64,000 bases of DNA, taken from positions 186,001 through 250,000 of the forward strand of contig NZ_RIZG01000003.1 of NCBI RefSeq assembly GCF_003721245.1, read 5' to 3'. The DNA is from Marinomonas hwangdonensis. GTDB taxonomy: Bacteria; Pseudomonadota; Gammaproteobacteria; Pseudomonadales; Marinomonadaceae. Shown here in pieces: positions 34,678 through 44,511 of this stretch (positions are counted from its first letter, which is position 1; every line of letters starts with the position of its first letter). The position numbers were made by a program, and so were the translations under genes. Below the pieces are notes generated by a model. The model saw only the letters and a program-made list of their open reading frames with translations. It searched no databases and was not told where the DNA came from.

Positions 34678-36558
34678 ATGGCGTTTGATTATGGATCTAT
34701 CGATTTAGGACTTAAAAATCCATTTAAAAAGGAAGGCATAGTAACGGCTATTCGTGGCTTTATTCAGCTGCTATTTGGTATTTATTTATTAATCGAGGCC
34801 GTCGATTACATTCAAATAAGTAAAGTGGCCGGTTGGCTCTTTGTACTCTTTGGTGCCATGCTCCTGACGAGTGGTATTAAAGCACTTGGCGGCGGCATAT
34901 ATTCAACTCTACGGTATTTTGTTGGTCGTAACCATCCTACTTCACTAGCATACAACTTTAGCAAATCTGAATCGAGCACCGCTGCCGAAGAGAAAGGTAG
35001 TCTTGCATACTCAAGTGGTATTTTAAAAGAAATGCTGATTGGCCGTAAAAACAGCTCCTTTCTTGAACCCATCGGTTTTCTTGCTCGATTGCTACACAGC
35101 TTCATCCCTAAACTACTCTTTATGCCTTATCCTATTCGAAATTTAATGCAACGAATTTTCGGCGCATGGGTAAAAACTTTGGTTGCATTAATTGCATTTG
35201 GCTGTGTTGCTTTTGTCACGTTAACAGGGCTGGTGGGTGTGGCAGGTCAAGTGACATTTCCGATATATTCTGTCATTTTACTTTTTTACGTCATGTCAAT
35301 TTGGCGTGGCGCAGCAAGGCCTTTACCTAGAGATGCAGAAAGACACATTGAAACGTTAGGTTCAGGGGCAATTGCTAAAGTGGTCATTTGGTCTCTTATC
35401 TTACCGGTTGCAGTCGCATTAGGTCTAACATGGTGGATAGATAACTCAAGAATGACTTGGCAAGTTATCGATAACATTCAATCGTCATTACCTACATTAA
35501 ATACTTATTTATACCTAATAGGTATTTTTATTACCTCTACGATAATAACAGCCGTGGTTGGTATTATGATGGTAAAACGATTGCAATATGCAAATCCTAA
35601 AACAGACGTTTCAGAATTGCGCGAGAACTGGCAAGAATCCGTTCATCCTAACGAAATATTTATCAACTTAGACAATCTCGTTATGGCTGATCGTCGCTAC
35701 AAAGAAGTTCCAAATCGCGTGTACGAGGAATTAGAACCACAACTTAATGAACAAACCGAAGGAAAAGGTAACTTTAGTGGCAGCCTGATCCAAGAAATTC
35801 AGCCCAAGCTTAAGCCGATGGAGCTAGGGAGCGGTTTCGCCATCACAAGAATGATAACTTTAATCACGGGCAATATTCTGTTTGTGCTTTCAAGTGTGAT
35901 TACTTTCTTCTTAGTCTATGCCGCTCTTGATGTGTACAGCAGTAGTCAATATATCAAATTATCAACTTTTTCTCGTTTTATAACCGACCAAAATTTACCG
36001 ACTCTTGTCGAGTCCTCGATGCTCGCGTTACACCTTCTTTTAATGAGTATAATCACCACGTCCTTTGCGAAGCTAATGACAAACTCAGCACATATTTTCT
36101 TTGCTGAAATGCAATTTGAATCATTACTGATTTATTTTAAATGTGAGGGTACTTTTACTGAGTCAAAGTTTTCCGCAGGTAACGGTATTCACGACAGTAT
36201 ACGTTCTGAAAATACATTGGTGCGCAGCAGTATTACACCATGGATTGTAGTTACTCGTATTGTCTCATCTACTTTCGCAGCGACAGGCGTTCGCAACTTA
36301 GAGCACCCCCGCTATATTTTAGAAATGCACAAAGATGATCAAGAGCTCGCAAGCATACGCGGAGACATAAAAACATTTTTAAAAGGTCGTGAATCCATTG
36401 CCTCTATTACCAATGAAAAGGACCTTGGCAGCGCTTCACAAATTCATCAGCTAAACCAACAAACTCGTGCTTATAGAGAAGAGATACCAACAGCCATTAC
36501 CAAAGACGAAGAAGCGGCAGGCTTTTTGCGTAAGGAAGAAGAACAGGAAAATAGTTAA
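34678..36558 (+). CDS. Unrecognised 626-residue polytopic membrane protein
   Basis: I do not recognise this family. Hydrophobic segments fall in three groups: two helices near residues 25-75, four or so between about 160 and 300 (VKTLVALIAFGCVAFVTLTG, FPIYSVILLFYVMSIW), and two between about 395 and 465. A roughly 100-residue soluble stretch (about 300-390) and a charged C-terminal tail of 160 residues lie outside the membrane. The C-terminus is rich in E/K and ends in EEEQENS. There is a clear AGGAGAA ribosome binding site. It is monocistronic, with a terminator directly after, and codon use is host-like. Confidence 0.75.
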   Translation: MAFDYGSIDLGLKNPFKKEGIVTAIRGFIQLLFGIYLLIEAVDYIQISKVAGWLFVLFGAMLLTSGIKALGGGIYSTLRYFVGRNHPTSLAYNFSKSESSTAAEEKGSLAYSSGILKEMLIGRKNSSFLEPIGFLARLLHSFIPKLLFMPYPIRNLMQRIFGAWVKTLVALIAFGCVAFVTLTGLVGVAGQVTFPIYSVILLFYVMSIWRGAARPLPRDAERHIETLGSGAIAKVVIWSLILPVAVALGLTWWIDNSRMTWQVIDNIQSSLPTLNTYLYLIGIFITSTIITAVVGIMMVKRLQYANPKTDVSELRENWQESVHPNEIFINLDNLVMADRRYKEVPNRVYEELEPQLNEQTEGKGNFSGSLIQEIQPKLKPMELGSGFAITRMITLITGNILFVLSSVITFFLVYAALDVYSSSQYIKLSTFSRFITDQNLPTLVESSMLALHLLLMSIITTSFAKLMTNSAHIFFAEMQFESLLIYFKCEGTFTESKFSAGNGIHDSIRSENTLVRSSITPWIVVTRIVSSTFAATGVRNLEHPRYILEMHKDDQELASIRGDIKTFLKGRESIASITNEKDLGSASQIHQLNQQTRAYREEIPTAITKDEEAAGFLRKEEEQENS

Positions 36559-36574
36559 AACCTTTCGATCAGAC

Positions 36575-36606
36575 AAAAGAGGCGCTTCAGATGAAGCGCC
36601 TCTTTT
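36575..36606. terminator. Bidirectional terminator
   Basis: AAAAGAGGCGCTTC-AGAT-GAAGCGCCTCTTTT: a 14-bp perfect stem with a 4-base loop, shared by convergent genes. Confidence 0.92.
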
Positions 36607-36619
36607 AAGCTTTATTGAA

Positions 36620-37699
36620 TTAAGAAATCGTCATAAACGGATAATCTGTATAACCTTCTTTACCAGACGTGTAGAAAGTATCTGGATTAGGCTCGTTTAA
36701 TTCCGCTCCAGTTTGAACACGTTCAACAAAATCTGGGTTTGCAAGAATGCCTTTACCAAACGCCACACTGTCCGCTTGATTACTCTCAATAACCTGATGG
36801 GCTTCTTCAGGCGAGTAACCCATGTTGACCATTAAGTGACCTTTGTAGTGCTCCCGAGCCACACTGACCACATCCGCTTTTTGCTCCGCAAAGAAGTCTG
36901 CACGCATCAAATGTAAGTACGCCAAGTTAAATCGGTTTAAGTGTTCACTCAAAAAGCGAGTCCAAGCCACAGGGTCGCTTTCTTTCATACTTTGAAAACT
37001 GTTAAGCGGAGAAAGACGTAAACCCACGCGGCCACTGCCCAATACCTCAGTTACCGCATCAAGTACTTCCATCAAAAAGCGCGAACGATTCTCCAAAGAA
37101 CCACCGTATTCATCAGTCCGTTGATTTGAACTTTCACGCAAAAATTGATCGATCAAATAACCATTCGCACCATGAATTTCTACGCCATCAAAGCCGGCTT
37201 CTTTCGCATTGATCGCGGCTTGACGGAAGTCATTCACAATGCTTTTTATCTCATCAACGGTTAATGCACGAGGTACTGCGTATGGTTTTTTACCTTCTGG
37301 TGTATGGGTTTCACCATCGATAGCAATGGCGCTGGCAGAAACCGACTCTTTGCCACCATTCAACAAAGGATGGGCTGCACGACCTGCATGCCAGATTTGC
37401 ATAAAGATACGGCCGCCTTTTTCATGCACAGCTTTCGTTGTTAACTTCCAGCCTTCAATTTGCTCAGCGGAATACACGCCTGGATCATCACCAAACGCCG
37501 ATGTCCCTTCTGTCACCATGGTGCATTCCGTGATCAACAACCCCGTGCTGGCACGTTGAGCATAATATTCTGCCATCAAGGCATTTGGCTGATGCCCAGG
37601 CGCACGTGTGCGAGTCAAAGGCGCCATAATAAAACGATTTGGTAACTCTAGATTTCCCATTTTTACTGGGCTAAACAGATTTTTTGCGGTGCTTGTCAT
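36620..37699 (-). CDS. Old Yellow Enzyme family alkene reductase
   Basis: A 359-residue FMN enzyme of the OYE/NemA group that reduces activated C=C bonds using NAD(P)H. Visible features are LFSPVKMGNLELPNRFIMAPLTR, split as LFSPVKMGNLELPNRF and IMAPLTRTRA, then the substrate/FMN segments GRIFMQIWHAGRAAHP, FDGVEIHGANGYLIDQFLR and RTDEYGGSLENRSRF. I place the start at 37699, where GGAG lies eight bases upstream; a longer frame to 37735 is not needed. The physiological substrate is unknown. Confidence 0.95.
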   Translation of the reverse strand: MTSTAKNLFSPVKMGNLELPNRFIMAPLTRTRAPGHQPNALMAEYYAQRASTGLLITECTMVTEGTSAFGDDPGVYSAEQIEGWKLTTKAVHEKGGRIFMQIWHAGRAAHPLLNGGKESVSASAIAIDGETHTPEGKKPYAVPRALTVDEIKSIVNDFRQAAINAKEAGFDGVEIHGANGYLIDQFLRESSNQRTDEYGGSLENRSRFLMEVLDAVTEVLGSGRVGLRLSPLNSFQSMKESDPVAWTRFLSEHLNRFNLAYLHLMRADFFAEQKADVVSVAREHYKGHLMVNMGYSPEEAHQVIESNQADSVAFGKGILANPDFVERVQTGAELNEPNPDTFYTSGKEGYTDYPFMTIS

Positions 37700-37932
37700 T
37701 ATGAACTCCAAAATAAGTTTCGGTCTTGATACCAAGGATAAACACTACATATGGCAGTTATTTTAAAATACAATCGCGTGCACTTTCTTTACTGAATACA
37801 GTACAAAAAATACTCTTTGTAAGACCTTGCAGGTCCTCTGTGCACGGTCTATATTGCCAGCCTTCTGACGATATTTTTATCGCCTTTCTTTGACCCTATG
37901 AAGCACTTTTTGTGTGGGGGAATTTCGCCATA

Positions 37933-39813
37933 ATGACAACCAACGGTCTCGTCGCTCCTTTTGGCACCTTGCTAGGCATCGCTCCTGGGAATGTGCCCGT
38001 GTATTCATCTGATTATGATTCTGCCGACGACAACGAGTTACCCAATCGCCATGCCTACCGCAGTTATGTGGATGGTATTTTTATGGGATACAAATGGCAG
38101 TGTGTAGAATTTGCTCGTCGTTGGTTGTATCTCAACAAAGGCTACATCTTTGATGACGTCGCCATGGCCTACGATATTTTTCGCCTTACCTCGGCGCGCT
38201 TAATCACCGATGAAAGCCGCTTGCCGCTAAAATCGTTCCGTAATGGTTCATTGCGTCACCCTGAAGTGGGCGCCCTACTCATTTGGAACGAAGGTGGCGA
38301 ATTTGAAATCACGGGTCATGTGGCAATTGTCACTAAAGTCTTGCCAGATCGTTTGTACTTGGTCGAGCAAAACGTCGGCCATCAGGTCTGGCAAGAAGGC
38401 CAAGACTATTCTCGAGTATTAGATGCTCGCATTAGCGAAGACGGCGGCTATTGGTTACGTTGTTCTTATGGTGATGCGTCGGTTATGGGCTGGGTAATAC
38501 AAACTGACGATGATCTACATGCTGAAAATATTGCGCCTGAAGATCCGGCTTTATTTGATTTACAAATACGTCATGTACCCAACAAAGGCCAAGCATCTCG
38601 CGCTTGGTTAAATGTAGCGAATCCAGCAGAGGAAGCTTTTGTCGACATGATGGGTGGGCACAAACTCGCCAGTCGACAGGAAGACGACTACAAATACATG
38701 GTGATGACGGAAACCGCGGAACGAGAGCTAAAGCGCGCCACCAACGAATTACACGCCTTGTTTATGCACGCCACAGATTACGTTCTGCAAAACGAAGATC
38801 TGTTGTCCAGCTTTAACATTCCCTCTGCTTTATGGCCTAAAATCCATCAATCTTGGGACAACCGTCGCAACCAAATGATCACTGGGCGCTTTGATTTCAG
38901 CCTTTCCGCTCAAGGTATCAAGGTCTACGAATACAACTGTGACTCGGCATCTTGCTACATGGAAGCGGGCATTATTCAGGAGAAATGGGCTAAACATTAT
39001 GGTGCGAATGAAGGCGAAGGCTCAGCAACAGAACTTGCCGATGAATTGATTGAAGCGTGGAAAAATAGCGATGTAAAAGGCGTGATTCACATCATGCAAG
39101 ACACGGATCTAGAAGAAAATTACCACGCTCTTTTCATGAAACGTACCATGGAAAAAGCAGGCCTAAACTGCAAAGTCATCAAAGGCGTCAGCAGCCTACG
39201 CTGGGACGAAGACGGCGACGTAGTTGACGCGGATGGCGTGAAAATTCGTTGGGTATGGAAAACTTGGGCATGGGAAACCGCGCTGGATCAAATTCGTTCT
39301 GAATGTGACGACGACGAACAGCGCCTACGCAATTACCAAACGGATATGCCGCGTAATGAAGCACCGCGCTTGGTAGACGTTTTACTACGCAAAGGTGTCA
39401 TGGTGTATGAGCCTCTTTGGACACTTATTCCTAGCAACAAGGCTATTTTGCCAGTGTTATGGATGCTTTTCCCCGATCATCCGTATTTATTAGAATCCTC
39501 TTTTGAGCTAAGCGATGCGTTAAAAACTAACGGTTACGTTAGCAAGCCTATCGCTGGTCGCTGTGGTTTTAACATCAGCCTATACGATGGCGAAGATGCC
39601 TTAATGGAAGAAACCGCTGGGCGTTTTTCCCATCAAGATCAAATATTTCAAGCTCTGTGGAAACTGCCTGACATTGAAGGTTACCGCTCACAAGTCTGTA
39701 CTTTTTCGGTAGCGGGACACTTCGCTGGTAGCTGTTTACGAGTGGATCCAACCTTGGTCATCACCAAAGACAGTGATTTGATGACCTTGCGAGTTATTGC
39801 AAAGCATCGCTAA
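37933..39813 (+). CDS. gss: Bifunctional glutathionylspermidine amidase/synthetase
   Basis: A 626-residue protein joining an N-terminal CHAP amidase domain (catalytic Cys in YKWQCVEFARRW; His in FEITGHVAIVTKV) with a C-terminal ATP-grasp synthetase (YEYNCDSASCYMEAG, RCGFNISLYDGEDALMEE, SVAGHFAGSCLR). It makes and hydrolyses glutathionylspermidine, linking the polyamine and thiol pools. E. coli Gss is similar in size (619). I prefer ATG 37933; an upstream in-frame GTG at 37912 is possible. Monocistronic. Confidence 0.93.
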   Translation: MTTNGLVAPFGTLLGIAPGNVPVYSSDYDSADDNELPNRHAYRSYVDGIFMGYKWQCVEFARRWLYLNKGYIFDDVAMAYDIFRLTSARLITDESRLPLKSFRNGSLRHPEVGALLIWNEGGEFEITGHVAIVTKVLPDRLYLVEQNVGHQVWQEGQDYSRVLDARISEDGGYWLRCSYGDASVMGWVIQTDDDLHAENIAPEDPALFDLQIRHVPNKGQASRAWLNVANPAEEAFVDMMGGHKLASRQEDDYKYMVMTETAERELKRATNELHALFMHATDYVLQNEDLLSSFNIPSALWPKIHQSWDNRRNQMITGRFDFSLSAQGIKVYEYNCDSASCYMEAGIIQEKWAKHYGANEGEGSATELADELIEAWKNSDVKGVIHIMQDTDLEENYHALFMKRTMEKAGLNCKVIKGVSSLRWDEDGDVVDADGVKIRWVWKTWAWETALDQIRSECDDDEQRLRNYQTDMPRNEAPRLVDVLLRKGVMVYEPLWTLIPSNKAILPVLWMLFPDHPYLLESSFELSDALKTNGYVSKPIAGRCGFNISLYDGEDALMEETAGRFSHQDQIFQALWKLPDIEGYRSQVCTFSVAGHFAGSCLRVDPTLVITKDSDLMTLRVIAKHR

Positions 39814-39901
39814 TAATACTCTTTAATAAGCGGCAAATTAGTAAAAGTAAAAGAACGAGAGAAGAGAACAAAAGAAGAAAGGATGTCCGATAGCGCAAAG
39901 A

Positions 39902-39948
39902 AAGAACAATATCACCAGAAAAGGGAGTAACCGGCGATATTGTTCTTC
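39902..39948. terminator. Hairpin downstream of the porin gene
   Basis: AAGAACAATATC pairs with GATATTGTTCTT around a 22-base loop between two convergent genes. No long T-run follows, so termination is likely but not certain. Confidence 0.5.
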
Positions 39949-39962
39949 TCTTTAACTACATC

Positions 39963-40928
39963 TTAGAAGTTATAGTTAAAACGAACTTTTCCTGCGGTGG
40001 TTTTGTCATTCGTTGTTGCGGCGACTTTGTCAGCCGTAGAATGTGATGCCGCAAAAGTAACGGTTGCGTTTTCAATGTCTAACAATGGCATAGAGTAAGC
40101 CACATATGTCGTTAGCAAGGATGGATCATCGCCTGTTTTATTGTCTACACTGGAGCTGATCAAACCTAAACCAAAGTTGCCATAGGTCATGTTAGCTGTC
40201 AAAGAGGACACTTTTTTGTCGGATACATCATTTTTGCTGGACGCTGCCGCCAAATTAACGTTGGCCGCGCCCACATTGAAGTTGGCCGCCAAACCGTAAC
40301 CTGACATGTCCACTTTTTCAGTAGCACTTATATCGTAGCTAACGCTTTCGAAGCCTGCTGTATACGTCACGCTGTCTGTCATGATGGTGACAACAGGGCG
40401 AACACCAGAAATGGCAGTCGTTTCATCACCACCTGTATCGCCGTAAATAGTGCCTAGTTCAAACTTAACGTTTTCACTGGCATTAACATGAAGAGCAATT
40501 TGGCCACTATTGTCAGCACCAGCACGACCACGCGCATTACCTGCGTTATACACGGAAGTTTCATCACCACCCGCATGCTCAACCACAACGTCTTTGCCTA
40601 GTGGAAACAAGTTAGCCGCTTCAAAACGACCCGCTTGAAGATCCCATGCGCTGTTACCAAACTTTATAAACGCATCATCAACGCCTGTTGTTCCATCAGT
40701 TTTAAGCAATGCCGTTCCCTTACCGGAAACAAAGTTATCGCCTGCCGTATGCTCACCTGTCACATTTAAAGCAACACGGCCTGATTGTTTGTAAGTGCTA
40801 TCACCTACAGATTTACTTATCGTGGTAGTGTCTAACTCGAAGTCTGCATTGAAAGCAGGGGCCGCGTGAATGGCGCCAGCGGATAAAAGACCAGTGACAA
40901 TAGCAGTGTAAAGAATCGTTTTTTTCAT
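39963..40928 (-). CDS. Outer-membrane porin
   Basis: A 321-residue secreted protein with a signal peptide (MKKTILYTAIVTGLLSAGAIHA), alternating polar/hydrophobic beta strands and a terminal phenylalanine (VRFNYNF). The body is rich in G, T, D and N, without a plug domain. It resembles carbohydrate-type porins of marine gammaproteobacteria; substrate unknown. A 390-bp AT-rich leader suggests strong or complex regulation. Confidence 0.85.
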   Translation of the reverse strand: MKKTILYTAIVTGLLSAGAIHAAPAFNADFELDTTTISKSVGDSTYKQSGRVALNVTGEHTAGDNFVSGKGTALLKTDGTTGVDDAFIKFGNSAWDLQAGRFEAANLFPLGKDVVVEHAGGDETSVYNAGNARGRAGADNSGQIALHVNASENVKFELGTIYGDTGGDETTAISGVRPVVTIMTDSVTYTAGFESVSYDISATEKVDMSGYGLAANFNVGAANVNLAAASSKNDVSDKKVSSLTANMTYGNFGLGLISSSVDNKTGDDPSLLTTYVAYSMPLLDIENATVTFAASHSTADKVAATTNDKTTAGKVRFNYNF

Positions 40929-41314
40929 AGTTTCAAACCCAAATGTTTGTTGTTTTTATAGTGACTGAATGCTTAAAAACATATGTTTTCGGTATTAATA
41001 ATACATTTCAGTAACTTTATTACAACAAAACAACAGGGAAAAAAGTTCTTATTTTTTACTTAATTTTGCAACAAAACTTTTATTTTTAATAAGTCGTTGT
41101 TTTATATATAGATAATTATTAATAATAAATCGGTTTTCAGAGTAATGTGTAAAAACAAAGACAAGCAGGGAGCCTGAATAAGTTTTGTTAAGCTGGTGGG
41201 GATTTTAAAAATGAAATTTAACTACTTTTTCAGGCCGTGTACTAAAGTATTGATCAATCAGGCTTTTTCTGCTCAAACAATCCGCAAATTTTATTGCCGT
41301 ATGAGCCCCATGAA
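40929..41314. other. 386-bp AT-rich gap: porin leader
   Basis: Very AT-rich near 41090-41130, probably carrying the porin promoter on the minus strand. No palindromic operator or gene could be supported. Confidence 0.4.
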
Positions 41315-42124
41315 TTATGGTCGTGTTCGCGTTTGTCGTGGAGACAAGCCGGTACATTTCCGATAGGCGCGGGAAAACGCTGACGCGCTGACGAAGCCAA
41401 ATTGATCCGCAAGGGCCGCGATCGGGATGGTCGTGTTTTTGATAAGACGATGCGCCTGTTGAAGTTTGCGCGCGAGTATGTATTTTTGTGGGCTAACGCC
41501 AAGCTGTTGTTGGCAAACAACATAAAAGTGACTTTCACTCATATTAAAATACTGCGCCAGCCACTCGTTGGTGAAAGTTTGATCCGTTTGGGAATCAATC
41601 AAAGCGTTCAGTACGGCCAGGTCCAACCGCTGATGCGCCACGCTACGCCAGACTTTGTCTTGCTCTGTTATTATGTCGGACACCTGCAACAAAATCATCG
41701 GCAACATTTGTGTGCTCACTCGGCGCCTAATCGCTGCATCGCCGTGCTGCAATTGTTTGGCGGTTAATGCCAAACACCCCATCAGTTCCACAGGCAATTG
41801 CGAAAACAGCGACGATGAGCACATCAAGGTATGCAATGAAACGCCTGAACTTTCCGCTATGTAGGTCATGAGCGGATCTTGTTGGTGTAAGTCAACCACC
41901 AGCAATTCACAGTCCTCAGACTGTCCAGAAAACAGATGTGGCACATGGTCAGGAGCCAAGGCAAAATGCCCTCGGCTCAAAGCACGCGACAGCGGTGGCA
42001 ATTCGCAAGTCATCTTGCCTTGCCAGCCGATCAGAATTTGCGCGTGATCGTGTAGATGCTCTCCTTGCTGCAGGGCAATTAGGTTACGTCGAATTTCGCT
42101 TTGCATCGCTTTACGCCTATTCAT
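41315..42124 (-). CDS. AraC family transcriptional regulator
   Basis: A 269-residue regulator with an N-terminal cupin-like sensor (HDHAQILIGWQGKMTCELPP, GHFALAPDHVPHLFSG). The C-terminal double helix-turn-helix shows WLAQYFNMSESHFYVVCQQQ, then PQKYILARKLQQAHRLIKN and IAALADQFGFVSASAFSRAY. It is divergent from the cyclodeaminase/dehydrogenase pair, which it probably controls. The metabolite it senses is likely the pathway's amino acid. Confidence 0.92.
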   Translation of the reverse strand: MNRRKAMQSEIRRNLIALQQGEHLHDHAQILIGWQGKMTCELPPLSRALSRGHFALAPDHVPHLFSGQSEDCELLVVDLHQQDPLMTYIAESSGVSLHTLMCSSSLFSQLPVELMGCLALTAKQLQHGDAAIRRRVSTQMLPMILLQVSDIITEQDKVWRSVAHQRLDLAVLNALIDSQTDQTFTNEWLAQYFNMSESHFYVVCQQQLGVSPQKYILARKLQQAHRLIKNTTIPIAALADQFGFVSASAFSRAYRKCTGLSPRQTRTRP

Positions 42125-42280
42125 TTACATCGTGTTTCCTGTCTTTATATCAACTCCTTTGCAGACTGCATAGCCTTGGCATGATTCATGGTAGTTTCGG
42201 TCAACTCTTGGCTGGCTTGGCAGGTTAGCATGATAACCATCCTCAACAGAGCAACGACTGACGTCACAAGGAGTCGCACT
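42125..42280. promoter_or_regulatory. Divergent control region of the AraC/amino-acid operon
   Basis: 156 bp between the regulator and the OCD-family gene. It ends with AAGGAG seven bases before ATG 42281. Likely contains the AraC-type binding sites, but I could not identify repeats with confidence. Confidence 0.4.
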
Positions 42281-43231
42281 ATGCACATTTCAGCAGACAC
42301 ATTACGCGAACGTTTAACCTGGCCAAACATGGTCGCGGCGCTGCGCGCTATTTTTGTGGCCGACGTACAGGCCCCCGTACGCCATCACCATTTTATGGAT
42401 GTGCCCAACGCTCCCCAAGCCACTTTATTGCTGATGCCCGCGTGGATCGAAGGCCAATACCTCGGAGTGAAGCAAGTTAACGTCTTTCCTGGAAACAACG
42501 CACAGGGGCTACCTGGACTCACCAGTTTGTATACATTAAGCTGCGGAAAAACAGGCCAAACCTTGGCGCAAATGGATGGCAATGTCATCACCGCGATTCG
42601 CACCGCAGCGGCCTCGGCATTGGCGTCCTCGTTTTTATCACGGGATGACACACGCTCTATGCTGATGATTGGCGCTGGACGTATGGGTCATCATCTCATA
42701 CCTGCCCATTGCAGTGTGCGGCCCATTGACACCGTATGGGTCTGGGATCGTAACCCTGATGTAGCGACCAATTTAGTAGAACAGGTGCGCGCTCAAGGTC
42801 TTAACGCTTACTTGTGCACCACTCAAGCTTTGCCTGACGTCGCTGGAGACGTTGACCTCATCAGCTGCGCCACCATGGCCAATGACCCTGTCCTTTTTGG
42901 TGCTTGGCTAAAACCGGGCGTACACGTCGATTTAGTAGGCAGTTTCACCCCAACTATGCGTGAAGTCGATAATGAGGCTATGCAAAAAGCGGCTATTTTT
43001 GTCGATACGCGGGCGGGTGCGCTGGCAGAAACTGGCGATCTGATTATCCCGATTAAGGAAGGCGCTATCGCGGCGACTGACATACACGCTGAGCTGACCG
43101 AACTGTGTGGTCACACCCATGCAGGCAGACAGGCACTTGCCGAGCCAGATCAGGCCATCACTATCTTTAAATCGGTGGGGGATTCCCGCGAAGACCTAGC
43201 GGCGGCTATTTTGGCCTATGAGCAAGCATGA
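42281..43231 (+). CDS. Ornithine cyclodeaminase/mu-crystallin family enzyme, probably an imino-acid reductase
   Basis: A 316-residue NAD(P)-dependent enzyme. The Rossmann motif is MLMIGAGRMGHHLIPAH, and the family region VKQVNVFPGNN and MDGNVITAIRTAAASALAS are present. In many bacteria members reduce delta1-pyrroline-2-carboxylate or delta1-piperideine-2-carboxylate to L-proline or L-pipecolate rather than cyclising ornithine. The start at 42281 is set by AAGGAG. The stop overlaps the next gene's start as ATGA, so the two products probably act on one pathway. Confidence 0.85.
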   Translation: MHISADTLRERLTWPNMVAALRAIFVADVQAPVRHHHFMDVPNAPQATLLLMPAWIEGQYLGVKQVNVFPGNNAQGLPGLTSLYTLSCGKTGQTLAQMDGNVITAIRTAAASALASSFLSRDDTRSMLMIGAGRMGHHLIPAHCSVRPIDTVWVWDRNPDVATNLVEQVRAQGLNAYLCTTQALPDVAGDVDLISCATMANDPVLFGAWLKPGVHVDLVGSFTPTMREVDNEAMQKAAIFVDTRAGALAETGDLIIPIKEGAIAATDIHAELTELCGHTHAGRQALAEPDQAITIFKSVGDSREDLAAAILAYEQA

Positions 43232-44511
43232 TGTACCACCCAACTGAAAACCATTCTGCCTCGTCTTCACCAATGACTTTCGCTGTTGTTGGTGCTGGCG
43301 TGGTGGGGCTTTGTGTCGCATTAGAAGCCCAACGAGCCGGCTATAAGGTCACCTTGGTAGATGAAAAATTACCGGGCACAGCCACTTCTTCCGGAAATGC
43401 AGGGTATTTAGCCACTGAGATCATCGACCCTTTGGGCACACCTGAGGTGCTGCGCTCGGCATTTAAGCTCTGGTTAGATCCAAACGGCCCCATTTGTACT
43501 CCTATTCGCTACGCGTTAAAAGCCGCCCCCTGGTATTGGCGTTTTGTCCAAGCCGCCCAAGCGGAACCCGCGCAGCGCGGCACAGAGATGATCCATCAGT
43601 TGAATCGATTGGCGGTCGATGCGTGGCGACGAACCCTAACAGACATTGGCGCAGACGCTCTAATGGTGAAAGGTGGACACCTAGTCGTGTGGCAAAACCC
43701 TAACAATCGCCACGCCGCGCATCAACTGATCGATAAGATGCAGCGTTACGATATCGCGTGTGAACTGGTTGAAGGACAAACCTTAGCCCAGCTCGAGCCT
43801 GAACTCAGTGAGACCCTGAGCCATGCGGTGTTTTTCCCGGACATTTATCGCTTATCCGACCCTCATGAAGTGTGTCGGGCCTTGTTTGCTGCCTTTTTGG
43901 CACGAGGGGGAGATTTCATTCATCAGCGCGTGCACACATTGAAGGCCGCATCGACTGAAATACAGCTCGGTCTCATAGAAAAGTCGATGACCTTTGACAA
44001 GGTGGCGATTTGTGGCGGTGCTTGGAGCAAAAGCCTACTAGAACAGGTGGATATTCAGGTGCCTTTAGAAGCCGAACGCGGTTACCACGTCACCTTCCCC
44101 AATGATGCGACCCGCATTCATCACACCATACTGTCGGCCGAACGCAAGCTGGTGCTGTCGCCTTTAAACTCGGGATTGCGCGCCGTAGGGATGAGTGAAA
44201 TTGGGGGGGTGCATTTGCCGCCTATTCAAAAGCGCTATCAGGTATTGCGTGCACAAACTCAAGGCTTGTTACCAAAGCTGTTTGACAACCCGACACTTCA
44301 ATCAAGCGAATGGATGGGGCATCGACCGTCTTTGCCCGATTCTTTGCCAGTGATTGACCTGCATCCGCGTTACCCGAGATTGTGCTTCGCGTTTGGCCAC
44401 CAACATTTGGGGATTACGCAAGCGGCGATTAGCGCGGAATTGCTGCTCGCCAAAGTCGAGCATCGCCCGACGGCGGTTCCGATGGACGCGTTACGCGTTA
44501 ACCGCTTTTAA
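43228..44511 (+). CDS. FAD-dependent D-amino-acid dehydrogenase-like protein (DadA family)
   Basis: A 427-residue flavoenzyme with the N-terminal dinucleotide motif [20 protein letters not shown], the substrate-side [12 protein letters not shown] and a C-terminal FAD motif ([15 protein letters not shown]). DadA relatives oxidise D-amino acids or hydroxyproline to imino acids, passing electrons to the respiratory chain. Coupled by ATGA to the OCD-family reductase. Likely substrates are D-proline, cis-4-hydroxy-D-proline or a cyclic D-amino acid; the sequence alone does not choose. Its last 14 bp overlap the convergent kinase gene. Confidence 0.88.
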   Translation: MMYHPTENHSASSSPMTFAVVGAGVVGLCVALEAQRAGYKVTLVDEKLPGTATSSGNAGYLATEIIDPLGTPEVLRSAFKLWLDPNGPICTPIRYALKAAPWYWRFVQAAQAEPAQRGTEMIHQLNRLAVDAWRRTLTDIGADALMVKGGHLVVWQNPNNRHAAHQLIDKMQRYDIACELVEGQTLAQLEPELSETLSHAVFFPDIYRLSDPHEVCRALFAAFLARGGDFIHQRVHTLKAASTEIQLGLIEKSMTFDKVAICGGAWSKSLLEQVDIQVPLEAERGYHVTFPNDATRIHHTILSAERKLVLSPLNSGLRAVGMSEIGGVHLPPIQKRYQVLRAQTQGLLPKLFDNPTLQSSEWMGHRPSLPDSLPVIDLHPRYPRLCFAFGHQHLGITQAAISAELLLAKVEHRPTAVPMDALRVNRF

